Counted from the first letter of the stretch, positions 1 to 5,718 are shown. The stretch: DNA of 10,079 bases from Defluviitaleaceae bacterium (GCA_009780445.1 WRAA01000054.1:1-10079), one strand, 5' to 3'. The notes: a model not told the origin generated them from the letters alone. Translations and numbers: made by a program.

Positions 1-273
1 CGCAAGAAGAAGACGCAGGAGAAGCTGGTCAAGAACTACAAGAGCCTCAAAAGCACCCGGGCACAGGACGCGCTTGATACCATCATCGAAAACGCCGCCG
101 CCAATGCGGAAATGCCCGAGAATGTCAATGCAGAAGTGCTGCGTTTACTGCAGAGCGGCGAAAGCCTGCCGGAGCCGCTGCAACATGCGGCAGGAGCCGA
201 AACGGCAGCTCTGCACATTGATTTCACGGCTGCGGCGGAGCGTGCGCGGCAACAGCGCAGGGGTAACTACTAA
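1..273 (+). CDS. Mu-type transposase (MuA-like), C-terminal fragment
   Basis: The window opens inside an open frame (frame 1) that ends in TAA at 271-273, leaving 90 residues of a protein whose start lies upstream. The visible part begins with a basic stretch (RKKKTQEKLVKNYKS), continues as Ala/Glu-rich predicted helix, and ends in a second basic tail (RARQQRRGNY). No catalytic DDE residues fall in the window. The assignment rests on synteny: the next gene, 18 nt downstream, is a MuB-type ATPase, and in Mu-like phages MuA directly precedes MuB. In MuA the C-terminal domain III contains a basic DNA-binding/nuclease helix and the MuB/ClpX contact region, which fits this composition. The family call is inference from position. 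An unrelated early protein is possible but unlikely. Confidence 0.72.
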   Translation, partial: RKKKTQEKLVKNYKSLKSTRAQDALDTIIENAAANAEMPENVNAEVLRLLQSGESLPEPLQHAAGAETAALHIDFTAAAERARQQRRGNY

Positions 274-291
274 CACACAAGGGGGAGAACC

Positions 292-1239
292 ATGCAACCA
301 ACGATGACCGCTGATGAAGCAAGGGAAGTGCTGCGCGATTATAAGGAGAGAACCGGAAAGTCTCAAAACGAGATATCAAAGGAAATGGGATACAACAATG
401 CCTCGGCATTAAGCCGCTTCCACGCCGGCACATATGATGCCGACCACGAAGTCATCAAGCGCGTGGAGCAGTTTATCAAGATAAGCACCAAGCGCGAAGC
501 CGCACCCAAGAAACCATCTTATCAAGCCATATCAACCAGCGTACAGGTTGTAAACCTCATAGAGCTGTGCCATCACCGCGGCGAGCTTGGAGTGGCCTAC
601 GGCGATCCGGGCGTGGGCAAGACAATGGCCATACGCCGGTATGCCAAGGAAAACACAGACGCTATCATCATCACCGTGACTCCCACAAGCGCGACCATCG
701 CCGGGATAAACGAGCTTATTGCTGACAAGCTGGGCTTAAAGGAGAAGGTTACGCGCCGCATCACCGCGGCGATTATCGCGAAGCTGAAAGGCACGGAGCG
801 CGTTATCGTCATTGACGAAGCCCAGCACCTCAAGGCAAAGGTTGTTAACCATCTGCGTAGCATCGTGGACGCAACCGAAAATGAAGACAGCGGAGCGCGG
901 ATCGGCATGGCTCTTATCGGCAACGACGAGATCTTCCACGAGCTGAAGGTTAAGCAGGCCGCGGCATACAGCCAAGCGGCCGACCGCATAACCTATTGGG
1001 AGCATCTCGTGGCAAAGGAAGTCAGAAAGGACGACATCAGGCTGATATTCGGCGATGCAGAGCTTGAGGACGAAGCTCTGGAGCTTCTCCACAAGATAAG
1101 CACAGCGGTTTCAATCAGGAAGGCCGTGCAAGTTTTCACCAACACTCTGCAGTTGTTTGATATCAGTGAGTATTCCAAACTCACGACGGCACAGCTTGCC
1201 ACTGTGGCTAAGCAGATGAAGATTAAGGTGGCCGTGTAG
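292..1239 (+). CDS. MuB-like AAA+ ATPase, target DNA activator for transposition
   Basis: This 315-residue protein matches the length of Mu B (about 312). Residues about 10-62 form a lambda-repressor-like helix-turn-helix region (GKSQNEISKEMGYNNASALS), as found at the N-terminus of MuB. The AAA+ core has Walker A GDPGVGKT at residues 104-111 and Walker B VIVIDEA around 171-177, with D175/E176 as the metal-binding and catalytic acids. The C-terminus is helical and ends in a basic tail (KQMKIKVAV). In Mu, the ATP-bound protein forms filaments on target DNA, delivers targets to the MuA transpososome and gives target immunity. The ATG at 292 is preceded by GGGGGAG at 281-287. The gene follows the transposase directly and is the second gene of the early operon. 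The family call is secure; the precise target behaviour is inferred from Mu. Confidence 0.93.
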   Translation: MQPTMTADEAREVLRDYKERTGKSQNEISKEMGYNNASALSRFHAGTYDADHEVIKRVEQFIKISTKREAAPKKPSYQAISTSVQVVNLIELCHHRGELGVAYGDPGVGKTMAIRRYAKENTDAIIITVTPTSATIAGINELIADKLGLKEKVTRRITAAIIAKLKGTERVIVIDEAQHLKAKVVNHLRSIVDATENEDSGARIGMALIGNDEIFHELKVKQAAAYSQAADRITYWEHLVAKEVRKDDIRLIFGDAELEDEALELLHKISTAVSIRKAVQVFTNTLQLFDISEYSKLTTAQLATVAKQMKIKVAV

Positions 1240-1258
1240 CCGACCCGGGGGTGAGCGT

Positions 1259-1486
1259 GTGAAAATTAAGTTCAGATACATCCTATGCGCGGTCATAATG
1301 GCGGTGTGCGTTGCGCTGACACTTCCGGCGATATGGCTGTCGTATCACGCGAGAGGCTACATAGCCATCGGCGGCGAGTATCTGATCATACCAATAGGAA
1401 TGATTCTATCCTGCTTCGTTGTAATGATAGCTGATGAGTTAAGCTGGTACAAAACTTCAAGAAACAAGGAGGCCAAACATGGGTAG
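1259..1486 (+). CDS. Small two-helix membrane protein of unknown function
   Basis: This 75-residue protein starts with GTG at 1259, 19 nt after the MuB stop, with GGGGGTGAG at 1248-1256 close upstream. Two hydrophobic segments are visible, at about residues 7-28 (YILCAVIMAVCVALTLPAIW region) and 41-58 (YLIIPIGMILSCFVVMIA), joined by a short loop containing GYIAIGGEY. A charged C-terminal tail (YKTSRNKEAKHG) follows. Its stop overlaps the start of gam by 8 nt, so the two are probably translationally coupled. I do not recognise a family. The position just after B is where Mu encodes the 74-residue host-killing protein Kil, but I see no sequence basis for homology. A membrane-active early protein (superinfection exclusion, host takeover or small holin-like) is conceivable only as inference. 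Confidence 0.75.
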   Translation: MKIKFRYILCAVIMAVCVALTLPAIWLSYHARGYIAIGGEYLIIPIGMILSCFVVMIADELSWYKTSRNKEAKHG

Positions 1487-1967
1487 CAGCACATTTGAAC
1501 TACAGTCGTGGGACGATGTAGACACGGCTCTGCGGGAGATCCTCGAAAGCGAAGTGAGCTTGAACGACATCGAGGGCAACTTAAAACTTGCCAAGGCCGC
1601 GGCAACTGAACACGCCGCGGCACTTGCCAAACCGCTGCAAGACAGAATTAAAACCCTGGAAGTGTTGGTCGAAGCTTTTGCAAAGGCCAACAAGGCGGAG
1701 ATATCCGGCAAAACCAAGACGCTCAACCACGGTTCAGTAGGTTTCAGGCAGAGCAGCAACATATCCGTGCCTTCAAAACAGCTTGATTCCATAATCAGGA
1801 ATCTGCGTAAGTACGGAATGCACGACTGCATAAGTACACCCAAGGAAGGTGTGTACAAGGATGTTCTGGGGCGGTATTCCGACGAGGACATCATCAAGGT
1901 CGGTGCTTCGCGCAAGGTTGAGGATAAGTTCTGGATGGAGACCGACAAGGAAAAGCTTAGGAGGTAG
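1479..1967 (+). CDS. gam: Host-nuclease inhibitor Gam (Mu Gam family)
   Basis: This 162-residue protein resembles the Mu Gam family (Mu Gam is about 174 residues). It has a long Ala/Lys/Glu-rich helical N-terminal half (residues about 28-70), which in Gam/Ku-like proteins forms the coiled-coil hairpin. The conserved central segment is KTKTLNHGSVGFRQSSNI at about residues 80-97, and the C-terminal part carries the KVGASRKVEDKFWMETDKEK region. Gam dimers bind free double-stranded DNA ends and shield them from host exonucleases such as RecBCD or AddAB, protecting incoming linear phage DNA and transposition intermediates. The ATG at 1479 has an excellent AAGGAGG at 1466-1472. It overlaps the upstream membrane-protein gene and is followed 3 nt later by gemA, as expected for a Mu-like early operon. 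Confidence 0.93.
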   Translation: MGSSTFELQSWDDVDTALREILESEVSLNDIEGNLKLAKAAATEHAAALAKPLQDRIKTLEVLVEAFAKANKAEISGKTKTLNHGSVGFRQSSNISVPSKQLDSIIRNLRKYGMHDCISTPKEGVYKDVLGRYSDEDIIKVGASRKVEDKFWMETDKEKLRR

Positions 1968-1970
1968 GCC

Positions 1971-2411
1971 ATGTCTGCGATGTCCGACGCCCAGCGACGT
2001 AAGATCTTCAAGTTAAAAGCCGAGCATGGTCTGGACGATGATACTCTTCGAGCTTACATCCATTCGCTGGTGGGCAAGTCTGGCCTCAAAGAGCTGACTA
2101 TGCGTGAGGCCATCCAAGTAATAGACGCTCTTGCAGGCACCAAGGCCAACGCGCCCGGGCGGATAAGCTGCAAACAGCAGAAGTATCTCGAAGGGCTGGC
2201 CAAGCAGTACGGCTGGGTTAGCGAGGACGGAGAGCCCGACATGCAGCGGCTTAACGGCTGGCTGGAAAAACGTTACAAGGTCAGCTCCGTCCTATGGCTT
2301 ACGCAAAGAAATGCGTCAGATGCTATCGAAGGGTTAAAGGCGATGATAGACCGTGAACGCAGACACGAACCGCAAGAACCCCCGCACCACACCCCACAAG
2401 CCGGTGGATGA
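1971..2411 (+). CDS. gemA: GemA / Mu gp16-like regulatory protein (DUF1018)
   Basis: This 146-residue protein carries the features of the GemA family: an N-terminal segment with AQRRKIFKLKAEHGLDDDTLR, then SLVGKSGLKELTMREAIQVIDAL, and a second half with ISCKQQKYLEGLAKQYGW and WLEKRYKVSSVLWLTQRNAS. In Mu, GemA is an early protein that alters host gene expression and DNA topology; its biochemical mechanism is not well defined. The start at 1971 is preceded by TTAGGAGG at 1957-1964, which overlaps the gam stop, so the two genes are coupled. An alternative ATG lies at 1980, but the spacing favours 1971. The last 58 nt (Pro/His-rich tail, EPQEPPHHTPQAGG) overlap the longest form of the next gene in another frame. 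Confidence 0.92.
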   Translation: MSAMSDAQRRKIFKLKAEHGLDDDTLRAYIHSLVGKSGLKELTMREAIQVIDALAGTKANAPGRISCKQQKYLEGLAKQYGWVSEDGEPDMQRLNGWLEKRYKVSSVLWLTQRNASDAIEGLKAMIDRERRHEPQEPPHHTPQAGG

Positions 2412-2649
2412 AGTAGTAAAGGTTGTGTATAACTGGTGCGCCGACCCAAAGCATGGCGAAACATACGATACCGCCACGCTGGGAGTGGACGGCGTTATCC
2501 TGATCAACTACATCAACGGCAACGATCGGCACTACTGTGATATCTGGATAGAGGACGGCAGCGGCGGGAGGATGGAGCGCGTTTTCAACCTTAACAAGGT
2601 TATCATACAGCTTCCGCTGGTGCCGGCAGAGGAGACCGCATATGATTAA
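2353..2649 (+). CDS. Hypothetical early protein, start uncertain
   Basis: I do not recognise this protein. The longest form begins at GTG 2353 (98 residues) and overlaps the end of gemA by 59 nt. GTG 2404 gives an 81-residue form beginning VDEVVKVVYNWCADPKHGE and is also plausible, because the first 17 residues (Asn/Thr/Arg/Pro-rich) look like translated gemA overlap. Neither start has a convincing ribosome binding site; an AAAGG lies about 12 nt before 2353. The body reads like a small alpha/beta fold with alternating hydrophobics (VDGVILINYI, CDIWIEDG, VFNLNKVIIQLPLV). It has no transmembrane segment or signal peptide. The stop overlaps the next gene by 8 nt, supporting membership of the early operon. 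Coding status is supported by compact packing and frame length only. Confidence 0.68.
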   Translation: MNADTNRKNPRTTPHKPVDEVVKVVYNWCADPKHGETYDTATLGVDGVILINYINGNDRHYCDIWIEDGSGGRMERVFNLNKVIIQLPLVPAEETAYD

Positions 2650-2920
2650 GAGCCACACAATAGCCAAGGAGCGTTGGCAGTTTGCCGTAGCAGGCCTTAC
2701 GGCATCAGCCCCGTTAATGGCCGCCGTTATAAGAAAAAAGAACTTCGCCGGCCAAGGCGAACAGGCCGCCGAGCAATACCTCTCCGATATAGAGCTTGCT
2801 GTATGCGCCATGAACTACGTCAGCGAATTTGCCGCAGATAGCGTAAGGTTCGTTTCGCAAGACGACGCAAGCTTTGAAGCCGCACTTCAAAAACTTCGAG
2901 ACCTGGGAGGAATAAGATGA
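2642..2920 (+). CDS. Hypothetical small helical early protein
   Basis: This 92-residue protein is not assigned to a family. The ATG at 2642 has AGAGGAG at 2628-2634 with good spacing, and its stop overlaps the following hydrolase start by 4 nt (ATGA), so it is translationally coupled on both sides. The sequence looks mostly alpha-helical: a moderately hydrophobic stretch at residues 14-30 (QFAVAGLTASAPLMAAV) followed by basic RKK, then an acidic amphipathic C-terminal half (EQAAEQYLSDIELAVCAMNYVSEFAADSV and FEAALQKLRDL). The first stretch could be mistaken for a membrane helix but is short and contains polar residues. Because it lies directly upstream of the cell wall hydrolase, a role linked to that enzyme is possible, but nothing in the sequence demonstrates it. 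Confidence 0.75.
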   Translation: MIKSHTIAKERWQFAVAGLTASAPLMAAVIRKKNFAGQGEQAAEQYLSDIELAVCAMNYVSEFAADSVRFVSQDDASFEAALQKLRDLGGIR

Positions 2921-3507
2921 CCAGTACCGTACGAGTAGAGTACCAAGGCGGTATACACCAACTACAGGCCACAAACAACAACGGCAACCATGCCAGCCCC
3001 GTGGGCGCGTTTTCAAAAATCTTCGGCGAGCTGCAGGCTCCTGTCCGCGCTACGGCAGAGTCGGCTGGCAACAGCGTGTTCTTCGACAACGTAACGCAAA
3101 CCATCATCATAACAGACGCCCTGCCCGGCGGCATAACCAAGGCCGAGCTTGACATCCTGCACCGCATAACCCAGGCGGAAGCCGGCGGCGAGGACATACA
3201 TGGCCGCATACTGGTCGTCAACGTGATCATGAACAGGGTACATAGCGACCTGTTCCCGCAGACCAACAGCATCAAGGAAGTTGTGTTCGCCCCGAACCAG
3301 TTCGAACCCACGCGCAACGGCGCGTTCGCCCGAGCCGTTGTATCCCAAAGCACTAAGGAAGCGGTGCAACGCGCCCTTCACGGTGAGGATCACTCACACG
3401 GTGCGTTGTTCTTCCGTTCAACCCGAGGGCTGCGCGGAAGCTGGCACGAAACATCCCTCAACCACATCTTCACCCACGGCGGACACGCCTTCTTTAAACC
3501 AAACTAA
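2917..3507 (+). CDS. SleB-type cell wall hydrolase with N-terminal stalk domain
   Basis: This 196-residue, two-domain protein has residues 4-66 matching the stalk domain often annotated as copper amine oxidase N-like, with the signature PVRATAESAG (42-51), FFDNVTQTIIIT and a lead strand TVRVEYQGG. Residues about 76-195 match the SleB/CwlJ-type hydrolase_2 fold: LHRITQAEAGGE (probable catalytic Glu88), GRILVVNVIMNRV and VVFAPNQFEP. This family cleaves peptidoglycan as a lytic transglycosylase or amidase-like enzyme. No signal peptide or membrane segment is present, so reaching the wall would need a holin or lysis. GGGAGG at 2905-2910 precedes the ATG, which overlaps the previous stop. Oddly, the gene sits upstream of mor in the early operon, whereas phage lysis genes are usually late. 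Its stalk domain is also present in the amidase at 4096-4896. Confidence 0.86.
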   Translation: MTSTVRVEYQGGIHQLQATNNNGNHASPVGAFSKIFGELQAPVRATAESAGNSVFFDNVTQTIIITDALPGGITKAELDILHRITQAEAGGEDIHGRILVVNVIMNRVHSDLFPQTNSIKEVVFAPNQFEPTRNGAFARAVVSQSTKEAVQRALHGEDHSHGALFFRSTRGLRGSWHETSLNHIFTHGGHAFFKPN

Positions 3508-3512
3508 AACAA

Positions 3513-3526
3513 TTATCCATTGTCCA
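3513..3526 (-). repeat. Heptamer repeat pair (TGGACAA / TGGATAA) upstream of mor
   Basis: Two adjacent heptamers, TTATCCA (3513-3519) and TTGTCCA (3520-3526), lie in the 42-nt gap between the hydrolase and mor. On the minus strand they read TGGACAA TGGATAA. The same heptamer type occurs, in opposite orientation and longer form, inside the portal gene at 8950-8977. Short tandem heptamer repeats of this kind are dispersed in some bacterial genomes. The copy here is only two units, so chance remains possible. Confidence 0.5.
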
Positions 3527-3549
3527 TTAACCCGAGAGGCGGTGTGTTT

Positions 3550-3975
3550 GTGAAGATTACTGACCTCATAACAAAGCACGACCTTGGCGAACCTTACGAC
3601 CGCCTTTCGGATTTCTTGGAGCTTGATGAGATCGTGAGACTGGAACAGGCATACAACGGCCAGCAAGTAAGGTTCAACCGACAGAGTAGTAACATTACGA
3701 ATGAGTATCCCGAACTTGTAGCCGCCGTTGGGGTTCACAAGGCAAAGATTGTCGTCAATGTGTTAGGGGATATGCGCATTTACTTCCCCACTCTGCGAAA
3801 ATCTGCTCGCGAGAAAATAAAGAACTTGATATCTTCCGAGTTTAACGGCTACAACTTTCACCAGTTGTCACGCAAGTTTGGGTATTCGGAACGCCATACG
3901 CGGCACATATTAAAAGGGCAGCCGAGGCATTCCTTGGTAGACAAGAATCAGCTCACGTTATCGGATCTGCTGTAA
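3550..3975 (+). CDS. mor: Mor/C-family late (middle) transcription activator
   Basis: This protein has 141 residues from GTG 3550, close to Mu Mor (129). The N-terminal half carries the dimerisation-type region (DLGEPYDRLSDFLELDEIVRLEQAYNGQ in pieces, then AKIVVNVLGDMRIYFP, the beta-strand linker of Mor). The C-terminus is a helix-turn-helix: EFNGYNFHQLSRKFGYSERHTRHILKG. In Mu, Mor is the last early gene product and turns on the middle promoter by contacting RNA polymerase alpha and sigma. The gene is last in the early block here too, directly before a terminator and the lysis genes. I chose GTG 3550 because GAGAGGCGG (3534-3542) sits 7 nt upstream. An in-frame TTG at 3520 lies within a repeat and lacks a binding site, and GTG 3544 is too close to the Shine-Dalgarno. 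There is probably a single Mor-like activator for late genes, since no second C-like gene is visible. Confidence 0.9.
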   Translation: MKITDLITKHDLGEPYDRLSDFLELDEIVRLEQAYNGQQVRFNRQSSNITNEYPELVAAVGVHKAKIVVNVLGDMRIYFPTLRKSAREKIKNLISSEFNGYNFHQLSRKFGYSERHTRHILKGQPRHSLVDKNQLTLSDLL

Positions 3976-3980
3976 ATACA

Positions 3981-4026
3981 GTTGAGATTCTCAACCCCCA
4001 TCAGCTTACGGAAATGATAAGATATT
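3981..4026 (+). promoter_or_regulatory. Candidate Mor-dependent late promoter with 15-bp dyad
   Basis: GTTGAGATTCTCAAC (3981-3995) is a perfect inverted repeat (6-bp arms, 3-nt centre at 3987-3989) directly after the mor stop. Downstream there are two 4/6 matches to the -10 consensus, GATAAG at 4016-4021 and GATATT at 4021-4026. The dyad centre would fall roughly 40-45 bp upstream of the implied start site, near where Mor binds at the Mu middle promoter. No -35 box lies at normal spacing (TTGAGA within the dyad is 28 nt away from the nearer -10), as expected for an activator-dependent promoter. The site is supported by sequence geometry only. Confidence 0.45.
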
Positions 4027-4062
4027 GGTAGAAGCGAAAGCTGACACCGATATCTTTTTTTT
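4019..4062 (+). terminator. Intrinsic terminator after mor (end of early operon)
   Basis: AAGATATTGGT (4019-4029) pairs with ACCGATATCTT (4046-4056) over 11 bp with one G-U wobble. The apical part holds a second short helix AGC/GCT closed by a GAAA tetraloop (4033-4042), with a symmetric 3x3 internal loop (AGA/GAC) that can form tandem sheared G-A pairs. Eight consecutive T residues follow (4055-4062). This is a textbook Rho-independent terminator shape, although the lower stem is AT-rich. It separates mor from the endolysin gene. Confidence 0.85.
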
Positions 4063-4095
4063 ACAGGCTACATAGGCTTTAGGAGGGCTTTACAT

Positions 4096-4896
4096 ATGGG
4101 CGGGAGAACCAAAATCTTTATAGACGCAGGCCACGGCGGAGCAGACCCGGGTGCGGTCGGCAACGGCATGAGGGAGTCTGACATCAACTTTGAGGTCGCC
4201 GAGATGCTGGGCGAACTTCTGTCGGCCAACGGCTTCAAGATTATGCTGTCGCGCCCGGCCGTTGATGCCAACCTTGAAGCCGACGGACGCTTGGGCATTA
4301 GCACAAGGGCGCGGATGTCCAATACGTGGGGCGCGGACTACTTCATATCAATCCACACCAATGCCGCCGGTGGTACGGGAGCCGAGTCCTTCTACTGGAA
4401 CAGCACAGCCAAGAAGTTTTCGCAGACAGTGCTTAAAACCTACTGCAAACAGATGGCTCTGCGCAACCGCCGCAATGAGATGACCGACCGCTGGGGCGTA
4501 ATCCGCGATACCAATTGCCCCGCCATCCTGTTCGAGCTTGCGTTTATAGACGCACCCGCAAACAAATCCGACGTAACCATACTGCGGTACAGGCGGCGGG
4601 AAATGGCCGAAGCTCTGGCCAAGGGCGTATGCAACTACTTCGGCATTGTGCCGAGATTGAACACTGCCACCGCCGCCGATGGGCGCGGCGCGGGACTGAA
4701 CCAAACTGTGCGCATCAAATATAGAGGCCGTGTAACCATCATCAACGCTACCAACACAGGAGGACGCTTCATCACCAATTTTGCGGAGATGGCCAAGGTA
4801 TTCCCGGATGCAGAAATACCTGTACGAACAACACTGGAATCGGCAGGGAAAACCGTGAACTGGAACGATACCACGCGCACAATAGTCGTCACATAG
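4096..4896 (+). CDS. N-acetylmuramoyl-L-alanine amidase endolysin (Amidase_3) with C-terminal stalk domain
   Basis: This 266-residue protein has residues 5-184 as a zinc-dependent Amidase_3 domain that cleaves the MurNAc-L-Ala bond. The zinc ligands are readable as H13 (DAGHGGADPGAVG), E27 (RESDIN) and H87 (SIHTNA), and the catalytic glutamate is E147 (AILFELAFID). After a short Ala/Gly/Asp linker (about 189-202), residues 204-266 form a stalk domain (PVRTTLESAGKTVNWND) that aligns without gaps to residues 4-66 of the hydrolase at 2917-3507. There is no signal peptide, so access to the wall probably depends on a holin. The start ATG 4096 has AGGAGGG at 4081-4087. It is the first gene after the mor terminator, so it is probably under late control, and it occupies the position of the Mu lysis gene. 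Confidence 0.93.
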   Translation: MGGRTKIFIDAGHGGADPGAVGNGMRESDINFEVAEMLGELLSANGFKIMLSRPAVDANLEADGRLGISTRARMSNTWGADYFISIHTNAAGGTGAESFYWNSTAKKFSQTVLKTYCKQMALRNRRNEMTDRWGVIRDTNCPAILFELAFIDAPANKSDVTILRYRRREMAEALAKGVCNYFGIVPRLNTATAADGRGAGLNQTVRIKYRGRVTIINATNTGGRFITNFAEMAKVFPDAEIPVRTTLESAGKTVNWNDTTRTIVVT

Positions 4897-4927
4897 GCAA
4901 CACTCTAAATTCAGGAGGTGGAACAAC

Positions 4928-5419
4928 GTGGAGTACACAGGTTATGCGGCACTTATCGAACTTATCACACACCTTGGGCTTGTGCCGGCGATATTGGGAG
5001 GTTTCATGCTCCTGTTCTTCAAGATGGAGAAACGGAGCGAGCAGAAGCGCGACGAGCAGACAGCCGCCAAGGACGAACAGATAGCCGCAAGGGATGAATT
5101 CTTCAAACGGGAGATGCAGGATTCTAACGAGACATTCAGGCGGCTGATGGACACGCATTTGGCCGAGGGCGTACGCCGCGAGGAACAGCTGCGCCAAGAG
5201 GCCGAGAAGCGCGAAAGCATCCTGCGTCAGGAAACCGAGAAACGAGAAGCGATGTTTATGAGAACCATCGATCGCTTCGGAGACAACATGGACAAGCTGT
5301 CCGATTCCATCGGCGAAATGAGCAAAACTCTGGTGCAGATGGACTACAGGCTGGGCAGCATCGAAAGGAATCAATTCGGACACGAATCCGGCCAGAACCA
5401 AGGGAGGCACAATAGATGA
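4928..5419 (+). CDS. Membrane-anchored coiled-coil protein (Mu gp25-position; holin/spanin-like candidate)
   Basis: This 163-residue protein starts with GTG at 4928, with AGGAGGTG at 4913-4920. A hydrophobic segment spans about residues 8-31 (ALIELITHLGLVPAILGGFMLLFF), followed by a long, highly charged coiled coil. Internal repeats are visible: DEQTAAK/DEQIAAR heptads at 42-55 and LRQEAEKRESI/LRQETEKREAM hendecads at 88-109. The C-terminal part (GDNMDKLSDSIGEMSKTLVQMDYRLGSIE) is typical of small phage one-helix proteins with a trailing coiled coil. It follows the endolysin and precedes the gp26-like genes, which is the place of the Mu gp25 (DUF2730) protein, whose members are also membrane-anchored coiled coils of about 100 residues. 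A holin of the BhlA/UviB kind is an alternative. The function is not proven. Confidence 0.75.
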   Translation: MEYTGYAALIELITHLGLVPAILGGFMLLFFKMEKRSEQKRDEQTAAKDEQIAARDEFFKREMQDSNETFRRLMDTHLAEGVRREEQLRQEAEKRESILRQETEKREAMFMRTIDRFGDNMDKLSDSIGEMSKTLVQMDYRLGSIERNQFGHESGQNQGRHNR

Positions 5420-5718
5420 GCCTGCTAAACGTGGCAAAATCAAAGTCTCTGCGCGGCGACATCATCAGAAGTCTCTACGACCTCTACGACACTGCCATCC
5501 CGATCAGCAGGGTTCACGATCTGCTGCGCTACAAATCCTTTTACAACAAGGAGGACATCAGGCGTGCCGTGGGCTATCTGTCGGGAGATAAGAAGGAGTA
5601 TGTGCAGATAGAACTTAACGACAAGGACTACGGAGCTTCGTTTGTAAAGCTGACCCCGGCGGGCATCAATCTGGCCGAGGGTGATATAACAGATATGGGG
5701 GTGCAGTTCGGTGAATAG
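5416..5718 (+). CDS. Winged-helix protein, Mu gp26-like (copy 1)
   Basis: This 100-residue protein starts at ATG 5416 and overlaps the previous stop (ATGA), with GGGAGG at 5402-5407. It has a compact winged-helix layout: helix LRGDIIRSLYDLYD, a recognition-type segment (KEDIRRAVGYLSGDKKE), then a wing ending VKLTPAGINLAEGDI. This matches the small phage family typified by Mu gp26 (the VpaChn25_0724-type proteins), where the closing TxxG...AEG motif is characteristic. It is paralogous to the next gene: LRG near the N-terminus, GYLxG in the middle and V-LTPxG near the end are shared at equivalent positions. The molecular role of the family is unknown. Its position just before the small-terminase gene suggests a late regulatory or packaging-associated function. 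Confidence 0.82.
   Translation: MSLLNVAKSKSLRGDIIRSLYDLYDTAIPISRVHDLLRYKSFYNKEDIRRAVGYLSGDKKEYVQIELNDKDYGASFVKLTPAGINLAEGDITDMGVQFGE

Noticed and set aside
36..433. Several overlapping reverse-strand and alternate-frame open frames
   Set aside because: They overlap the transposase tail and MuB-like gene, have Cys/Ser/Arg-rich shadow composition and lack binding sites. The + strand genes have clear family signatures.
597..1202. Reverse-strand open frames inside the MuB-like gene
   Set aside because: They are antisense shadows of a gene with intact Walker A and B motifs. The translated proteins have no recognisable domain.
2917..3114. Copper amine oxidase activity for the hydrolase or amidase
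   Set aside because: The resemblance is only to the small non-catalytic stalk domain. No oxidase catalytic region is present.
3520..3549. TTG at 3520 as the start of mor (10 extra residues)
   Set aside because: The codon falls within the heptamer repeat with no ribosome binding site upstream, whereas GTG 3550 has GAGAGGCGG at good spacing.
4019..4062. Kink-turn or riboswitch in the terminator hairpin
   Set aside because: The tandem G-A-like 3x3 loop lacks the 3-nt asymmetric bulge of a kink-turn, and there is no aptamer-sized upstream element. A simple terminator with a GNRA cap explains it.
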